The translations under genes were made by a program, and so were the position numbers. Shown here piece by piece: positions 1-8,505 of a stretch of 64,000 nt of DNA. The notes beneath the pieces were generated by a model. The model made no database searches and was not told the DNA's origin. It was given only the letters and a program-made list of their open reading frames with translations. Origin of the DNA: Pontibacter ummariensis (GTDB lineage: Bacteria; Bacteroidota; Bacteroidia; Cytophagales; Hymenobacteraceae); NCBI RefSeq assembly GCF_900188175.1, contig NZ_FZOQ01000009.1, forward strand, positions 1 to 64,000, in the 5' to 3' direction. Positions within the stretch are counted from its first letter, which is position 1; each line of letters begins with the position of its first letter.

Positions 1-74
1 TCAAGCATTTCATCTTCCAGTATCTTTTCTATACATTGCCATTGGGTGTCGGTTAAATCACTGGGGTAAGACAT
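1..74 (-). mobile_element. IS5-like transposase, N-terminal fragment (runs off the window)
   Basis: Reading the minus strand from the ATG at 74, the 24 visible codons give MSYPSDLTDTQWQCIEKILE followed by DEML. This is the stereotyped start of IS5/IS427-group transposases (the domain PF13340 usually begins with such a YPSDLTDxQW sequence). The frame is open to base 1, so the gene continues outside the window. I cannot tell whether the element is intact. No terminal inverted repeat can be assigned with one end only. An 8-bp dyad (ggtgtcgg at 45-52, ccgacacc at 105-112 approximately) lies around the start codon and could fold over the translation start, but this is inference. Confidence 0.75.
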
Positions 75-500
75 AAGCCTGCAAACTTTTCTTACCCAAC
101 AGCCGACACCTGCTTTTTTATCCAGCTAAATCAAAACAGCCTTTTAAGAAGCTCCTTCACAAGGCATAAACATCTGCAAACAAGAAAATGGTAGGCTGAA
201 AAGACAAAGATCTGCTACAGATGCTCCAATCGGCTGATTGAAGCCTGTCGCCACGTTATAAGTTTGGCTAAAGCAGCTAATCAACAAAACATTTCTTTTC
301 CCAACCGTTTATTATAGCAAGCGGTTGGAAAGCAATACTTTGTTAGATCTAGAAGAAGTCATTTATGACGTGCGGTTTTAACAGCTCTTCCTAAGCTAAA
401 AAGGGACAGGAAGGAGGTAGCAGGGGGTTCCTTATATCGTAGACCAGTACCTTCCACCTCCTACAGGTATTCAAATTTCAGTAAAACAATTTACGCAGCC
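75..500. other. Intergenic stretch next to the IS fragment
   Basis: About 425 bases between the transposase start and the next gene. I see no convincing coding frame, RNA gene or strong Bacteroidota-type promoter. Part of it is presumably the IS end and its flank, but the IS boundary cannot be placed without the other terminus. Confidence 0.5.
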
Positions 501-974
501 ATGGCAAGAAGTTCTGTAGCATTGATACAAGCCCTGCGGGAAACAGCAAAACGTCTGGCAGACGGTGCCAGGTACCAATGGGGCCATATGGGCAGCTGTA
601 ACTGCGGACACTTAGCACAAACCATCACCCAGTACAGCAAAGGCAAGATACACGGGGCAGCCATGTGGCGCCACGGCGACTGGCGGGAGCAGCTGCGGGA
701 CTATTGTCCACAAAGCGGCCTGCCTATGGATGAAGTCATTGATCAAATGCTGGACTTCGGGCTCACGCAAGATGATTTAACCCGCCTGGAGCGCCTGTCA
801 CACCCGGCCATACTAGCCCGGCTTCCACAAGTCCAACGGCACCTACAGCACAACAAGCGGAACGACGTGGTCCTGTACCTGACAACCTGGGCTACCATGC
901 TGGAGGAAGACTTAACTGAGGACTTGCCTATGCCTTCAGAAGTTAGTTTACATAGCAGCTCAGTAACTATTTAG
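501..974 (+). CDS. Conserved hypothetical protein with GSCNCGHL motif
   Basis: A 157-residue soluble protein of unknown function. The N-terminal half carries YQWGHMGSCNCGHLAQT (about residues 25-41), with two close cysteines and a histidine, followed by an alpha-helical region and a conserved-looking NDVVLYLTTWATMLEE segment (about 120-135). I recall this layout, with the same Cys-x-Cys-Gly-His and a C-terminal LYLxTWA helix, as a recurrent uncharacterised family in Hymenobacter/Pontibacter genomes. That is recollection, not a search. There is no signal peptide or membrane segment. It stands alone, preceded by the IS fragment and followed by gene-poor DNA. The C-C-H cluster could bind a metal, which is inference only. 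Confidence 0.8.
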   Translation: MARSSVALIQALRETAKRLADGARYQWGHMGSCNCGHLAQTITQYSKGKIHGAAMWRHGDWREQLRDYCPQSGLPMDEVIDQMLDFGLTQDDLTRLERLSHPAILARLPQVQRHLQHNKRNDVVLYLTTWATMLEEDLTEDLPMPSEVSLHSSSVTI

Positions 975-2236
975 CCCAATTTGTTTATAGCCTCACTTGA
1001 TATTGGCTAGAAGTAGATAAATTAGCTCCTTAGAGCTCTTACATGCTCTATCTTAGAGCTACCACTTATAGGTACATAAAGTACTACTCCTAATTTATCA
1101 TTCCGACGCAAGGAGAAGGCTAAAAGAACTTAAACCCAATACAACTGCAATCTTTTCACTGCGACATGGACTCTCGTTATCTCTCGCTTGCGGGGTGTTC
1201 GAAATGCACTGTGTTTAAAAGCAATGCCTTGGGTTTCTAAGAAATACGCTAGTGGCTAGGACGGAAGCTTACTCTATGAATTTATTTGCCACAGCTATCA
1301 GCGCCAACCGCTTAGCCCTGCCCCTTGCCACCTGCAGCTCGAACGGTTCTCTGCTGTCCTTGTTGCACTTGATGGCCGACGAGGAACACACCTACAGCAT
1401 CTCTTTTGCTTTAGAAGCTACAGGCTCATGTGTTACTATAAGGTTCTGATTATCTTTAAAATAAGCAGATAAAAGACAGGATCACAACAACTGTTCTCAT
1501 CTCTTGTATTGTCGCAGGTTGCTACTCCTGGAAGCCCTTCTTTACCAGTTTGTAATATATCCGAACAGAGTTCTTGATTTTGAAGGCAAGCCTTGTCTTG
1601 CTTTTAAAGTCCCAGCGGGACGATATGTTTGTAGAAATAAAACATCTGCCGATTTAAGCTCCAGCGGAGCGACATGTAAACGCCCTCGTTTTCCTTTCGA
1701 TAGCACTCCTGTTGGATGTAAACACACCTCTCCTTGGAGCAGGTACTTTTGGTTTTAAAGTCACAGGCATGCTATTAAGAAACTTGGTAGAAATAGAGCG
1801 CCCTTCCTTCGGGTAAGCCTTTACTAGTGGTGAGGGTAGAAGTCCTCTACTAACAAGATCCTTTACAGGATGAAAAAATGCGACTGAACCCATCCCTACC
1901 CCTCCCAACAGGGGATTTTGCAAAAGAAGGGAAAATTCTGCTCCTCAGAGGGGCTGGGGACAGCCAAACAAAGCTTTTTTTGTTATGCGCTTACTACTTC
2001 CGTAGGAAAGCCACAAAATTCCCGTACCCTTCGTTCTTTCCGACAACGGCATGCCTACATAGGAGCCGGTCAACCTCCTATTTGCCTTATCAGTTGTCTG
2101 TCTGCACAGCAACTTTATATTGAAAAAGAACGCTGCCTCTAAAAACAAACGCTTTCATCCTGTAAATCCTGATTCAGGTGGTTGCCCCTTCCGCGATAAA
2201 TCACCAATTTGGGCTTAGAAGCAAAAACAAGGCTAC
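975..2236. other. Gene-poor region with degenerate palindromic repeats
   Basis: About 1.26 kb with only short, overlapping, mutually contradictory open frames on both strands. None has a recognisable domain or a plausible start region. The middle part contains short palindromes described separately (1605-1725). The base composition looks less coding-like than the flanks. The proximity to a transposase suggests decayed accessory DNA. Confidence 0.6.
1605..1725. repeat. Three degenerate REP-like palindromes
   Basis: Unit 1 (about 1607-1633) reads gtccc-agcg-ggac followed by gatatgtttgtag. Unit 2 (about 1657-1681) reads gctcc-agcg-gagc followed by gacatgtaaacg. Unit 3 (about 1705-1725) is weaker and reads ctcctgttgg followed by atgtaaacac. 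Each is a short hairpin followed by an ATGT-containing tail in the same orientation, about 50 bp apart. Hairpin plus ATGTTTGTAG resembles a dispersed palindromic repeat I recall from Bacteroidota genomes. The assignment is from memory. Confidence 0.5.
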
Positions 2237-2893
2237 ATGCAAAATCAGAAAGAAATCATAGCCGAAACGGCAGACTATGTAAAAGAACTTTTATCAGGCG
2301 AAGGCTCCGGCCATGACTGGTGGCACATTTACCGGGTGTGGAAAAACGCCAAAGCCATTGCGGCACAGGAAAAGGCAGACCTTTTTATAGTGGAACTAGC
2401 AGCCCTACTCCATGACATTGGAGACCACAAATTTCATGATGGGGATGAAACCGTGGGCCCACGCATGGCGCGGGCATGGCTGGGAAAGCATCAGGTGCCA
2501 GAAGAAGTCATCAACCATACCTGCACCATTATCAAAGACTTGTCCTACAAGGGCGCTGGGACCTCCTCTGCGATGGCCAGCATAGAAGGACAGATCGTGC
2601 AGGACGCGGATCGTTTAGATGCCATTGGTGCCATTGGCATTGCCCGTACCTTTGCTTACGGAGGCCATAAGAACCGGGAACTCTACAACCCTAACATACA
2701 GCCAGTGCTGCACGATTCCTTTGAGACCTATAAAGCCAGCACTGCCCCTACGATCAATCATTTTTATGAAAAGCTATTGCTACTGAAGGACCGGATGCAC
2801 ACCACCACCGCCAAAGCCATGGCGCAGGACAGGCACCAGTACATGGAGAACTTTCTGCAGCAGTTCTACGCGGAGTGGGAAGGAGAACGATAG
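2237..2893 (+). CDS. HD-domain phosphohydrolase (YedJ-like)
   Basis: A 218-residue cytosolic HD-superfamily hydrolase. Metal ligands are visible in order: the first His in GHDWWH (about residue 26-30), the HD doublet in ALLHDIGDHK (H59-D60), His94 in VINHTC, and the distal Asp in QDADRLDAIGAIGIAR (D123/D125). The order H...HD...D defines PF01966, and the DADRLDAIGAIG signature is typical of the YedJ/PHA group. The true substrate is unknown; nucleotides or other phosphate esters are usual in the superfamily. The gene is apparently monocistronic, with start ATG at 2237 and the next gene 116 bp downstream. Confidence 0.9.
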   Translation: MQNQKEIIAETADYVKELLSGEGSGHDWWHIYRVWKNAKAIAAQEKADLFIVELAALLHDIGDHKFHDGDETVGPRMARAWLGKHQVPEEVINHTCTIIKDLSYKGAGTSSAMASIEGQIVQDADRLDAIGAIGIARTFAYGGHKNRELYNPNIQPVLHDSFETYKASTAPTINHFYEKLLLLKDRMHTTTAKAMAQDRHQYMENFLQQFYAEWEGER

Positions 2894-3009
2894 TCTCAGG
2901 GGAAACTGCTATGCGAAGCACCCGATTTAGCGTAGGGTAATTCTGACAGTACCTGCTTCCCTATTCGTTTTTCCCTTAAGCCATATGTATTATTCCTTAA
3001 ATTAGCTCC

Positions 3010-5004
3010 ATGGAGATACCTTTACTCTCGGATATCGTGATCATACTAGGGCTGGCGGTGGTGGTGATTCTGCTGTTCCAGCGCTTCAAACTGCCTACCA
3101 TCCTGGGCTTTCTGGCAACGGGCGTGATCGCCGGTCCGCACGGGCTCAGCCTGATCACAGCCATGCATGACATTGAGGTGTTGGCAGAGATTGGCGTCAT
3201 CCTGTTGCTCTTTATCATCGGTATGGAGTTCTCGCTCCGCAGCCTTGCCCTGATTAAACGCACGGTGCTACTAGGGGGAACCACACAAGTACTCGCGACC
3301 ATCGGTTTAGTAGCCCTGGTGATGCTGCTGTTGAATTTCAACACCGGCGAAGCGTTCTTTATGGGCTTCCTGATCGCGCTCAGCAGCACGGCCATCGTCC
3401 TAAAACTGCTACAGGACAAGAGTGAGATCAACACACCGCAAGGGCGCGTAGTGCTGGGCATCCTGATCTTTCAGGATATTGTGGTGGTGCCGATGATGCT
3501 CTTAGCCCCCTTAATGGCAGGAGGCGCGGAGGATGTGGGAACAGCGCTTTTGTTGATGGCGCTGAAAGGAGCCTTTGTGATTGTGTTCGTGCTCATCAGT
3601 GCCCGCTACCTGGTGCCGAAGCTGCTTTATGCCGTTGCTAAAACGAAGAGCCAGGAACTCTTCATTCTTTGTATCGTGGTGATCTGCTTTGCCGTAGCCT
3701 GGCTCACCTCTAGCCTTGGTTTATCCCTGGCATTAGGGGCTTTTATGGCCGGCCTGATCATATCCGAGTCAGAGTACAGCCACCAGGCCACCAGCAACAT
3801 CCTGCCTTTCCGGGAGATCTTTACCAGTTTCTTTTTTGTCTCGATTGGCATGCTGCTGGACTTTACCTTCATGCTGCAGCACCTGCCCGTCATCCTGCTG
3901 TTTACCCTGCTGACGTTTGTATTAAAGGGCTTTGTCGCTACGCTGGCAACGCGCCTGCTCCAGTATCCCTTGCGCATCTCTTTTTTGGTCGGGCTGTCGC
4001 TTTTCCAGGTGGGGGAATTTGCCTTTATTCTTTCCAGAACCGGTATTACCTATGGCCTGCTGTCGGAAGAAACCTACCAGTATTTTCTTTCCGTCTCGCT
4101 GCTTACCATGGCCATTACCCCTTTCGTGATCGGCTACTACCACCGCATCGCTTCCTTTATAGAGGCTCCTTTCTCCAGGAAGCAAGAGCAGGTATCCCTG
4201 CAAGAGCACCAAGCCGATGCGCATTCCGACCTGCCGGCGCTGGACGACCACATCGTGATCATTGGCTACGGCATCAACGGCCGTAACGTGGCAAAAGCAG
4301 CCAAGCATGCCAAGATACCCTATGTGATCGTTGAGCTGAATGCCGTCACCGTGAAGCAGGAACGTAAACTCGGCGAACCTATCGTGTATGGAGATGCCGT
4401 GCACGGCACCATCCTCTCCCACGTGAACATCAACAAGGCCCGTGTAGTGGTAGTGGCCATCTCAGATCCGGAAGCAACGAAGCGCATCATTGCCACCCTC
4501 CGCGAGATAAGCGACAAGGTGCACATCATTGTACGAACGCGCTTTGTGCAGGAAATGGAGGAGAATTACCGGATCGGGGCAGATGAGGTGATCCCGGAAG
4601 AGTTTGAGACCTCTATCGAGATCTTTACCAGGGTACTGAACAAATACCTGATGCCGCGCGACGAGATAGAAAACTTTACCGACATGATCCGCTCCGATAA
4701 CTATGACATGCTGCGGAGTTTGGCCGGCCGCTCCAATACGGTGTCAAAGCTAGGGGTGGATCTCCCGGAGATAGAGGTAGCCAGCCTACGCGTGTTTACA
4801 GATGACGGCTCTATTTTAAATAAACCCCTTATTGAAGCAAACGTACGCAACAGGTTTAACATCACCGTGGTAGCCATCAAACGCGAAGAACAGACGCTGC
4901 TGGATATCAACGCCTCCACCCGCTTACAGCAAGGGGATATCTTGTATGTGGTAGGCAAGCCGGGTGACGTGATGCGCTTTAACAACTTTTTGAAAAAGGA
5001 CTGA
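3010..5004 (+). CDS. Kef-type K+/H+ antiporter with RCK (TrkA-N/TrkA-C) domains
   Basis: A 664-residue inner-membrane CPA2-family cation:proton antiporter. The N-terminal ~390 residues are a series of hydrophobic helices with typical family phrases (FLATGVIAGPHGLSLI near the start, AIGLSLALGAFMAGL-like helix, FQVGEFAFIL). A linker is followed by a TrkA-N/RCK Rossmann domain beginning at about residue 412 (HIVIIGYGINGRNVAKAAKH, GxGxxG). A TrkA-C ligand-binding domain fills about 577-664 (ending QQGDILYVVGKPGDVMRFNNFL). Length and order match YbaL/KefB-type proteins. The likely role is K+ efflux or pH homeostasis gated by nucleotide or ligand binding to RCK. It is convergent with the next gene (12 bp between stops), and I see no separate ancillary kefF/G gene. 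Confidence 0.93.
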   Translation: MEIPLLSDIVIILGLAVVVILLFQRFKLPTILGFLATGVIAGPHGLSLITAMHDIEVLAEIGVILLLFIIGMEFSLRSLALIKRTVLLGGTTQVLATIGLVALVMLLLNFNTGEAFFMGFLIALSSTAIVLKLLQDKSEINTPQGRVVLGILIFQDIVVVPMMLLAPLMAGGAEDVGTALLLMALKGAFVIVFVLISARYLVPKLLYAVAKTKSQELFILCIVVICFAVAWLTSSLGLSLALGAFMAGLIISESEYSHQATSNILPFREIFTSFFFVSIGMLLDFTFMLQHLPVILLFTLLTFVLKGFVATLATRLLQYPLRISFLVGLSLFQVGEFAFILSRTGITYGLLSEETYQYFLSVSLLTMAITPFVIGYYHRIASFIEAPFSRKQEQVSLQEHQADAHSDLPALDDHIVIIGYGINGRNVAKAAKHAKIPYVIVELNAVTVKQERKLGEPIVYGDAVHGTILSHVNINKARVVVVAISDPEATKRIIATLREISDKVHIIVRTRFVQEMEENYRIGADEVIPEEFETSIEIFTRVLNKYLMPRDEIENFTDMIRSDNYDMLRSLAGRSNTVSKLGVDLPEIEVASLRVFTDDGSILNKPLIEANVRNRFNITVVAIKREEQTLLDINASTRLQQGDILYVVGKPGDVMRFNNFLKKD

Positions 5005-5015
5005 CACCGCTACCA

Positions 5016-5603
5016 TTAAAGCTTCTCCATCACCTCCTCTACTTGCCCATGCACCTTGTTGTAACCCGCTTTAAAGTTGTTGATGGCGCCCTCGGCCCAG
5101 CCGCGCCATTCCAGCATGTTTGTTCTGGGGTTGATGAGGTCGATGATCAGGGTGCCTTCCTTAAAGAGGTCGACGCTGCGGTAGCCGGGCATGCCAGGTT
5201 GCTTGTAGTCGTAGCGGTAGCCGCTCATGTAGCCATAGCTATAGCCAAAACCAGGGGCGAAGTTCTCGGGCTTATCCTTCTCTTCAGGCACAGAAACACT
5301 CACATCGTATGCCACCAGTACATCCGGGTTGGTCGTTACCTTTTGATAGCCCCGCTCCTGTAACTCTTCTTCGATGGCGCGCCGCAGGTTCTTATTCAAA
5401 CTAGCCCCAAAGCCTTTCTCATAAGCTGCCGGTGCCATGGCATCGGGCTGAAACCAGGCAAACGTCTTGTAGCTCCCTGTCTGCACATAAGGCGCCTGAA
5501 TCGTGTTTGCCCCAACAGAGGCGGAAGTGGTTACACAGGATTGTAAAAAGAAAGTGCCTGCCAGAAGGAGCAAGCAACCTGCAAGGGCAAAAGGTCTTTT
5601 CAT
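5016..5603 (-). CDS. DUF4136 domain lipoprotein
   Basis: A 195-residue protein when started at the ATG at 5603 (MKRPFALAGCLLLL). This start is preferred over an in-frame upstream one because it gives a clean signal peptide and lipobox (FFLQSC). The mature part contains the DUF4136 features: YKTFAWFQPDA near the N terminus, a DVLVAYDVSVSV strand, and a C-terminal TLIIDLINPRTNMLEWRG strand typical of the family. A Gly/Tyr-rich segment (FGYSYGYMSGYRYDY) sits in the middle. It is predicted to be a membrane-anchored envelope lipoprotein; function is unknown. It is transcribed alone, convergent with the Kef antiporter. Confidence 0.88.
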   Translation of the reverse strand: MKRPFALAGCLLLLAGTFFLQSCVTTSASVGANTIQAPYVQTGSYKTFAWFQPDAMAPAAYEKGFGASLNKNLRRAIEEELQERGYQKVTTNPDVLVAYDVSVSVPEEKDKPENFAPGFGYSYGYMSGYRYDYKQPGMPGYRSVDLFKEGTLIIDLINPRTNMLEWRGWAEGAINNFKAGYNKVHGQVEEVMEKL

Positions 5604-5790
5604 AGTAAAATTACACGCATCTTCCACGGAAACAGTTTGATCAAATCCATGGACTACTCCGTTTCAAAACTCAAATATACGCATTTAGGTGCAGAATGCC
5701 GTTTTTATCCTGCCCCGAACCAACCGGAGCGAACAAAACGGCTATTCATAAATTTCAGGAAGAGGGAAAGCCTTAAGTTGATATTTATCA

Positions 5791-5821
5791 TTTGATGCCG
5801 GAGTACCGACCTATACTTTCG
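5791..5821 (+). promoter_or_regulatory. Bacteroidota-type promoter for the acetyl-CoA hydrolase gene
   Basis: TTTG at 5791-5794 is followed after exactly 19 bp by TACTTTCG at 5814-5821. This matches the Bacteroidota sigma-A consensus TTTG-N19-21-TAnnTTTG with a single mismatch in the -7 element. Transcription would begin near 5827, giving a leader of about 55 nt before the ATG at 5882. Confidence 0.6.
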
Positions 5822-5881
5822 CAGCAACGCATGTAAACAAGCGCACTTACTTTAAAGTATAGCTAACAAAGCAACAGAATA

Positions 5882-7171
5882 ATGGCAGACAGAAAACTTA
5901 CCTACAAATCAGCCGAAGAAGCCCTTTCAGTGATACAGTCAGGCGACAGGATTTTTATACATGGCAGTGCCGCCACACCACAGTACCTGGTGCAAAAACT
6001 GGCCGAAAGAGCCCCTGAACTGCGGGATGTAGAACTGGTTAGCGTCAGTACCTTCGGCGATATGCCCTGTGCCCGGGAGGAATACCGGGAGTCCTTTTTC
6101 ATCAACTCGCTTTTTGTGTCGGCAAACGTGCGCGACGCGGTTAACAGCGGGCGGGGCGACTACGTGCCGATCTTCTTGAGTGAGATCCCGCACCTGTTCC
6201 GCTCCGGCATCATGCCCCTCGACATAGCCCTGGTGCATGTGTCGCCACCCGATAAGCATGGCTATTGCTCGCTGGGCGTGTCGGTGGACGTGGCCCGGGA
6301 AGCTGTGAAGAGCGCAAAGTACGTCATTGCCCAGGTAAACCCACAAATGCCCCGTACGCACGGTGATGCGCTGATCCATGTGCGCCGTATTGATGCCCTG
6401 GTCGAGGTAAACGAGCCGCTTCCGGAGGTCGACTACAGCACACGCATCACAGAAACAGAACGGACTATTGCCAAATACATCGCCGAAATGGTGGAAGACC
6501 GGGCCACCCTGCAAATGGGGATTGGCGGCATACCGGATGCGGTATTGCAGAGCCTGACCAACCATAAGGGGCTCGGGGTGCATACCGAAATGTTCTCGAA
6601 TGGTATTTTGCCCCTGGTGGAGAATGGGGTTATCACCAACGAACATAAGAAAGTCCTCAAAGGGCATATTGCAACTGCTTTTGTGGCGGGCAACCGGAAG
6701 CTTTATGACTTTGTAGATGACAATCCGCTGATTTCCATGCACGGAACCGACTATGTGAATGATGCCGCTGTGATCAAGACCAACCCCAGGGTGACTGCCA
6801 TTAACTCGGCCATCGAAATCGACCTGACAGGGCAGGTGGTATCCGACTCCATCGGCACCTACCAGTATTCCGGCATTGGCGGGCAGATGGACTTTATGCG
6901 GGGGGCCGCGCTGTCCAAAGGGGGTAAACCCATCATTGCCCTCCCATCGGTGACAGGTAAAGGCGTTTCTCGCATTAGCCCCTACATTAATCAGGGGGCC
7001 GGCGTGGTGACGACCCGGGCACACGTGCATTATGTCGTAACAGAGTATGGCGTTGCTTACCTGTACGGAAAGAACATGCGGCAGCGGGCACAGGCACTGA
7101 TCAGCATTGCGCATCCCGACCACCGGGAGCGCCTGTCGGAGGAGGCCATGAAGCGGTTCAAAAATTTATAG
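5882..7171 (+). CDS. Acetyl-CoA hydrolase/CoA-transferase family protein
   Basis: A 429-residue cytosolic enzyme of the class I CoA-transferase superfamily (AcetylCoA_hydro, PF02550/PF13336; 4-hydroxybutyrate CoA-transferase-like). Recognisable elements are AEEALSVIQSGDRIFIHGSAATP at the N terminus, LQMGIGGIPDAVLQSL in the middle, NSAIEIDLTGQV, and the C-terminal TTRAHVHYVVTEYGVAYLYGK segment. Glu312 in NSAIEIDLTGQ is the presumed CoA-ester-forming glutamate by family analogy. It moves CoA between acyl groups, for example acetate/acetyl-CoA or succinyl-CoA; substrate cannot be read from sequence. It is preceded by a good promoter at 5791-5821. A 394-residue antisense frame overlaps it and is considered a shadow. 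Confidence 0.93.
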   Translation: MADRKLTYKSAEEALSVIQSGDRIFIHGSAATPQYLVQKLAERAPELRDVELVSVSTFGDMPCAREEYRESFFINSLFVSANVRDAVNSGRGDYVPIFLSEIPHLFRSGIMPLDIALVHVSPPDKHGYCSLGVSVDVAREAVKSAKYVIAQVNPQMPRTHGDALIHVRRIDALVEVNEPLPEVDYSTRITETERTIAKYIAEMVEDRATLQMGIGGIPDAVLQSLTNHKGLGVHTEMFSNGILPLVENGVITNEHKKVLKGHIATAFVAGNRKLYDFVDDNPLISMHGTDYVNDAAVIKTNPRVTAINSAIEIDLTGQVVSDSIGTYQYSGIGGQMDFMRGAALSKGGKPIIALPSVTGKGVSRISPYINQGAGVVTTRAHVHYVVTEYGVAYLYGKNMRQRAQALISIAHPDHRERLSEEAMKRFKNL

Positions 7172-7249
7172 TATTGTACTATACAACCAAGTGTAGCGCC
7201 TTACGTGTAATAGAGGGAATGAATTCATGCACGTAATAGCACTAAACTT

Positions 7250-8083
7250 ATGGCTGATATATCCACTCAGGTTCCCGCTCCTCCCCCAACATGGGTGGAG
7301 CACCTGGCGAAGACTGGCCTGGTGGCCAAGGGGGTTGTCTACTGCTTAGTAGGCGCCCTCGCTTTTATGGCTGCCTTCGAATTAGGCAGTACATCAACAC
7401 AGGAAGCCGGTAAAATAGGCATCTTTCAGTTTATCCTGGAGCAGCCTTTTGGTAAGTGGCTGCTAGGGCTGGTGGCACTTGGCCTTCTGTGTTATACTCT
7501 CTGGCGTTTTATACAAGCCTTTTATGATACTAAAAGCAAGGGCTCTGATACCAAGGGTACCGCCATGCGGCTGCGCTATATCTTTAGCGGCTTGGTTTAC
7601 GGAGCCTTAGCCTACCTGGCCGCCCGGCTTGCACTAGGCAGCGGCAGCCAGACGGGAAGCGGCGATTCCCGCGAAACGATCGCAAGAGAACTCTTGCAGC
7701 AACCCTTTGGTCAGTGGCTGGTGGGCATTCTGGGCGCCGGAACCATCCTGGCTGGCCTCTACCAGATCTATTATGGGTACTCCGACAAGTACAAGAAGAA
7801 CGTAAGGGGGCCCGGCCTGAAAGAAGATCTGGAGGAAAAGATGATCCGGGCTGGCAAGGTGGGCTACATGGCCCGCGGCATTGTCTGGTTGATCATCGGT
7901 TACATGTTTTTACAGGCTGCCCTGCACGCTAACGCCCAGGAGGCGGGTGGCAGCAGCAGCGCATTTTCCTTTCTGGAAAGTGCCGCTTATGGCTCCTATC
8001 TCTTAGGCGCCGTTGCGCTAGGCCTCATTTGCTACGGTGTGTTTATGTTTATGCGGGCCAAGTACAAGCCGCTTTATACTTGA
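7250..8083 (+). CDS. DUF1206 membrane protein
   Basis: A 277-residue integral membrane protein built of three internal repeats, each of two transmembrane helices (about 20-45 and 63-90; 105-128 and 149-175; 200-225 and 240-270). The phrase PFGKWLLGLVALGL recurs as PFGQWLVGILGAGT, showing the duplication. This matches DUF1206 (PF06724), a family without known function that often sits near stress genes. The start is the ATG at 7250; a terminator follows at 8103-8144. No operon partner is evident. Confidence 0.9.
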   Translation: MADISTQVPAPPPTWVEHLAKTGLVAKGVVYCLVGALAFMAAFELGSTSTQEAGKIGIFQFILEQPFGKWLLGLVALGLLCYTLWRFIQAFYDTKSKGSDTKGTAMRLRYIFSGLVYGALAYLAARLALGSGSQTGSGDSRETIARELLQQPFGQWLVGILGAGTILAGLYQIYYGYSDKYKKNVRGPGLKEDLEEKMIRAGKVGYMARGIVWLIIGYMFLQAALHANAQEAGGSSSAFSFLESAAYGSYLLGAVALGLICYGVFMFMRAKYKPLYT

Positions 8084-8102
8084 TGCTGGTGTTTCCGTAT
8101 GG

Positions 8103-8144
8103 GTCCCCCTTGTCTGTGCTAACACCAGGCAAGGGGGACTTTTT
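8103..8144 (+). terminator. Rho-independent terminator after the DUF1206 gene
   Basis: A perfect 10-bp stem (gtcccccttg at 8103-8112, caagggggac at 8130-8139) is followed directly by TTTTT. Confidence 0.85.
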
Positions 8145-8505
8145 GTTCCAAATAAGCGCAAAAACATCTAACGGAGCCGTCACCTTCGTCTTTTCTCTGT
8201 TCTCTTTCCAAGCTGCCAACAAGTGCCCCACTTTCGGCTTCGGGGACACCGGGGCAGGTCGCGACAGAAAGCCGTGGTTCGACGACAAGACGAAGCAAGC
8301 GGCCCGCTTTCATGCCGGTTCATCATCCTCCAATCAAAAAAGTTACTATAAATTCAAAAATTAATATATAAACCAGAGGTCTTGTTAAAAATCTTATCCT
8401 TAGGGATATAGAATGCCAAGTCTTCGCTGTAACTTTACCTAGTATCGAAGCAAGCAGCAGCTATGCCTCTATTTGGAGGCGCAGACGATTGGCAAAACAA
8501 ACTAG
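8145..8505. other. Intergenic region, no gene seen
   Basis: About 360 bases between a terminator and the sigma-54 regulator. The open frames here are short and have no recognisable content. I find no convincing promoter match. Confidence 0.5.

Noticed and set aside
1252..2148. Several 60-90-residue frames on both strands
   Set aside because: Mutually overlapping, low-quality translations that run through palindromic repeats; none has a plausible start or family.
5939..7123. 394-residue open frame antisense to the acetyl-CoA hydrolase
   Set aside because: His/Gly-rich translation without a domain, fully inside a well-supported gene on the other strand; typical shadow.
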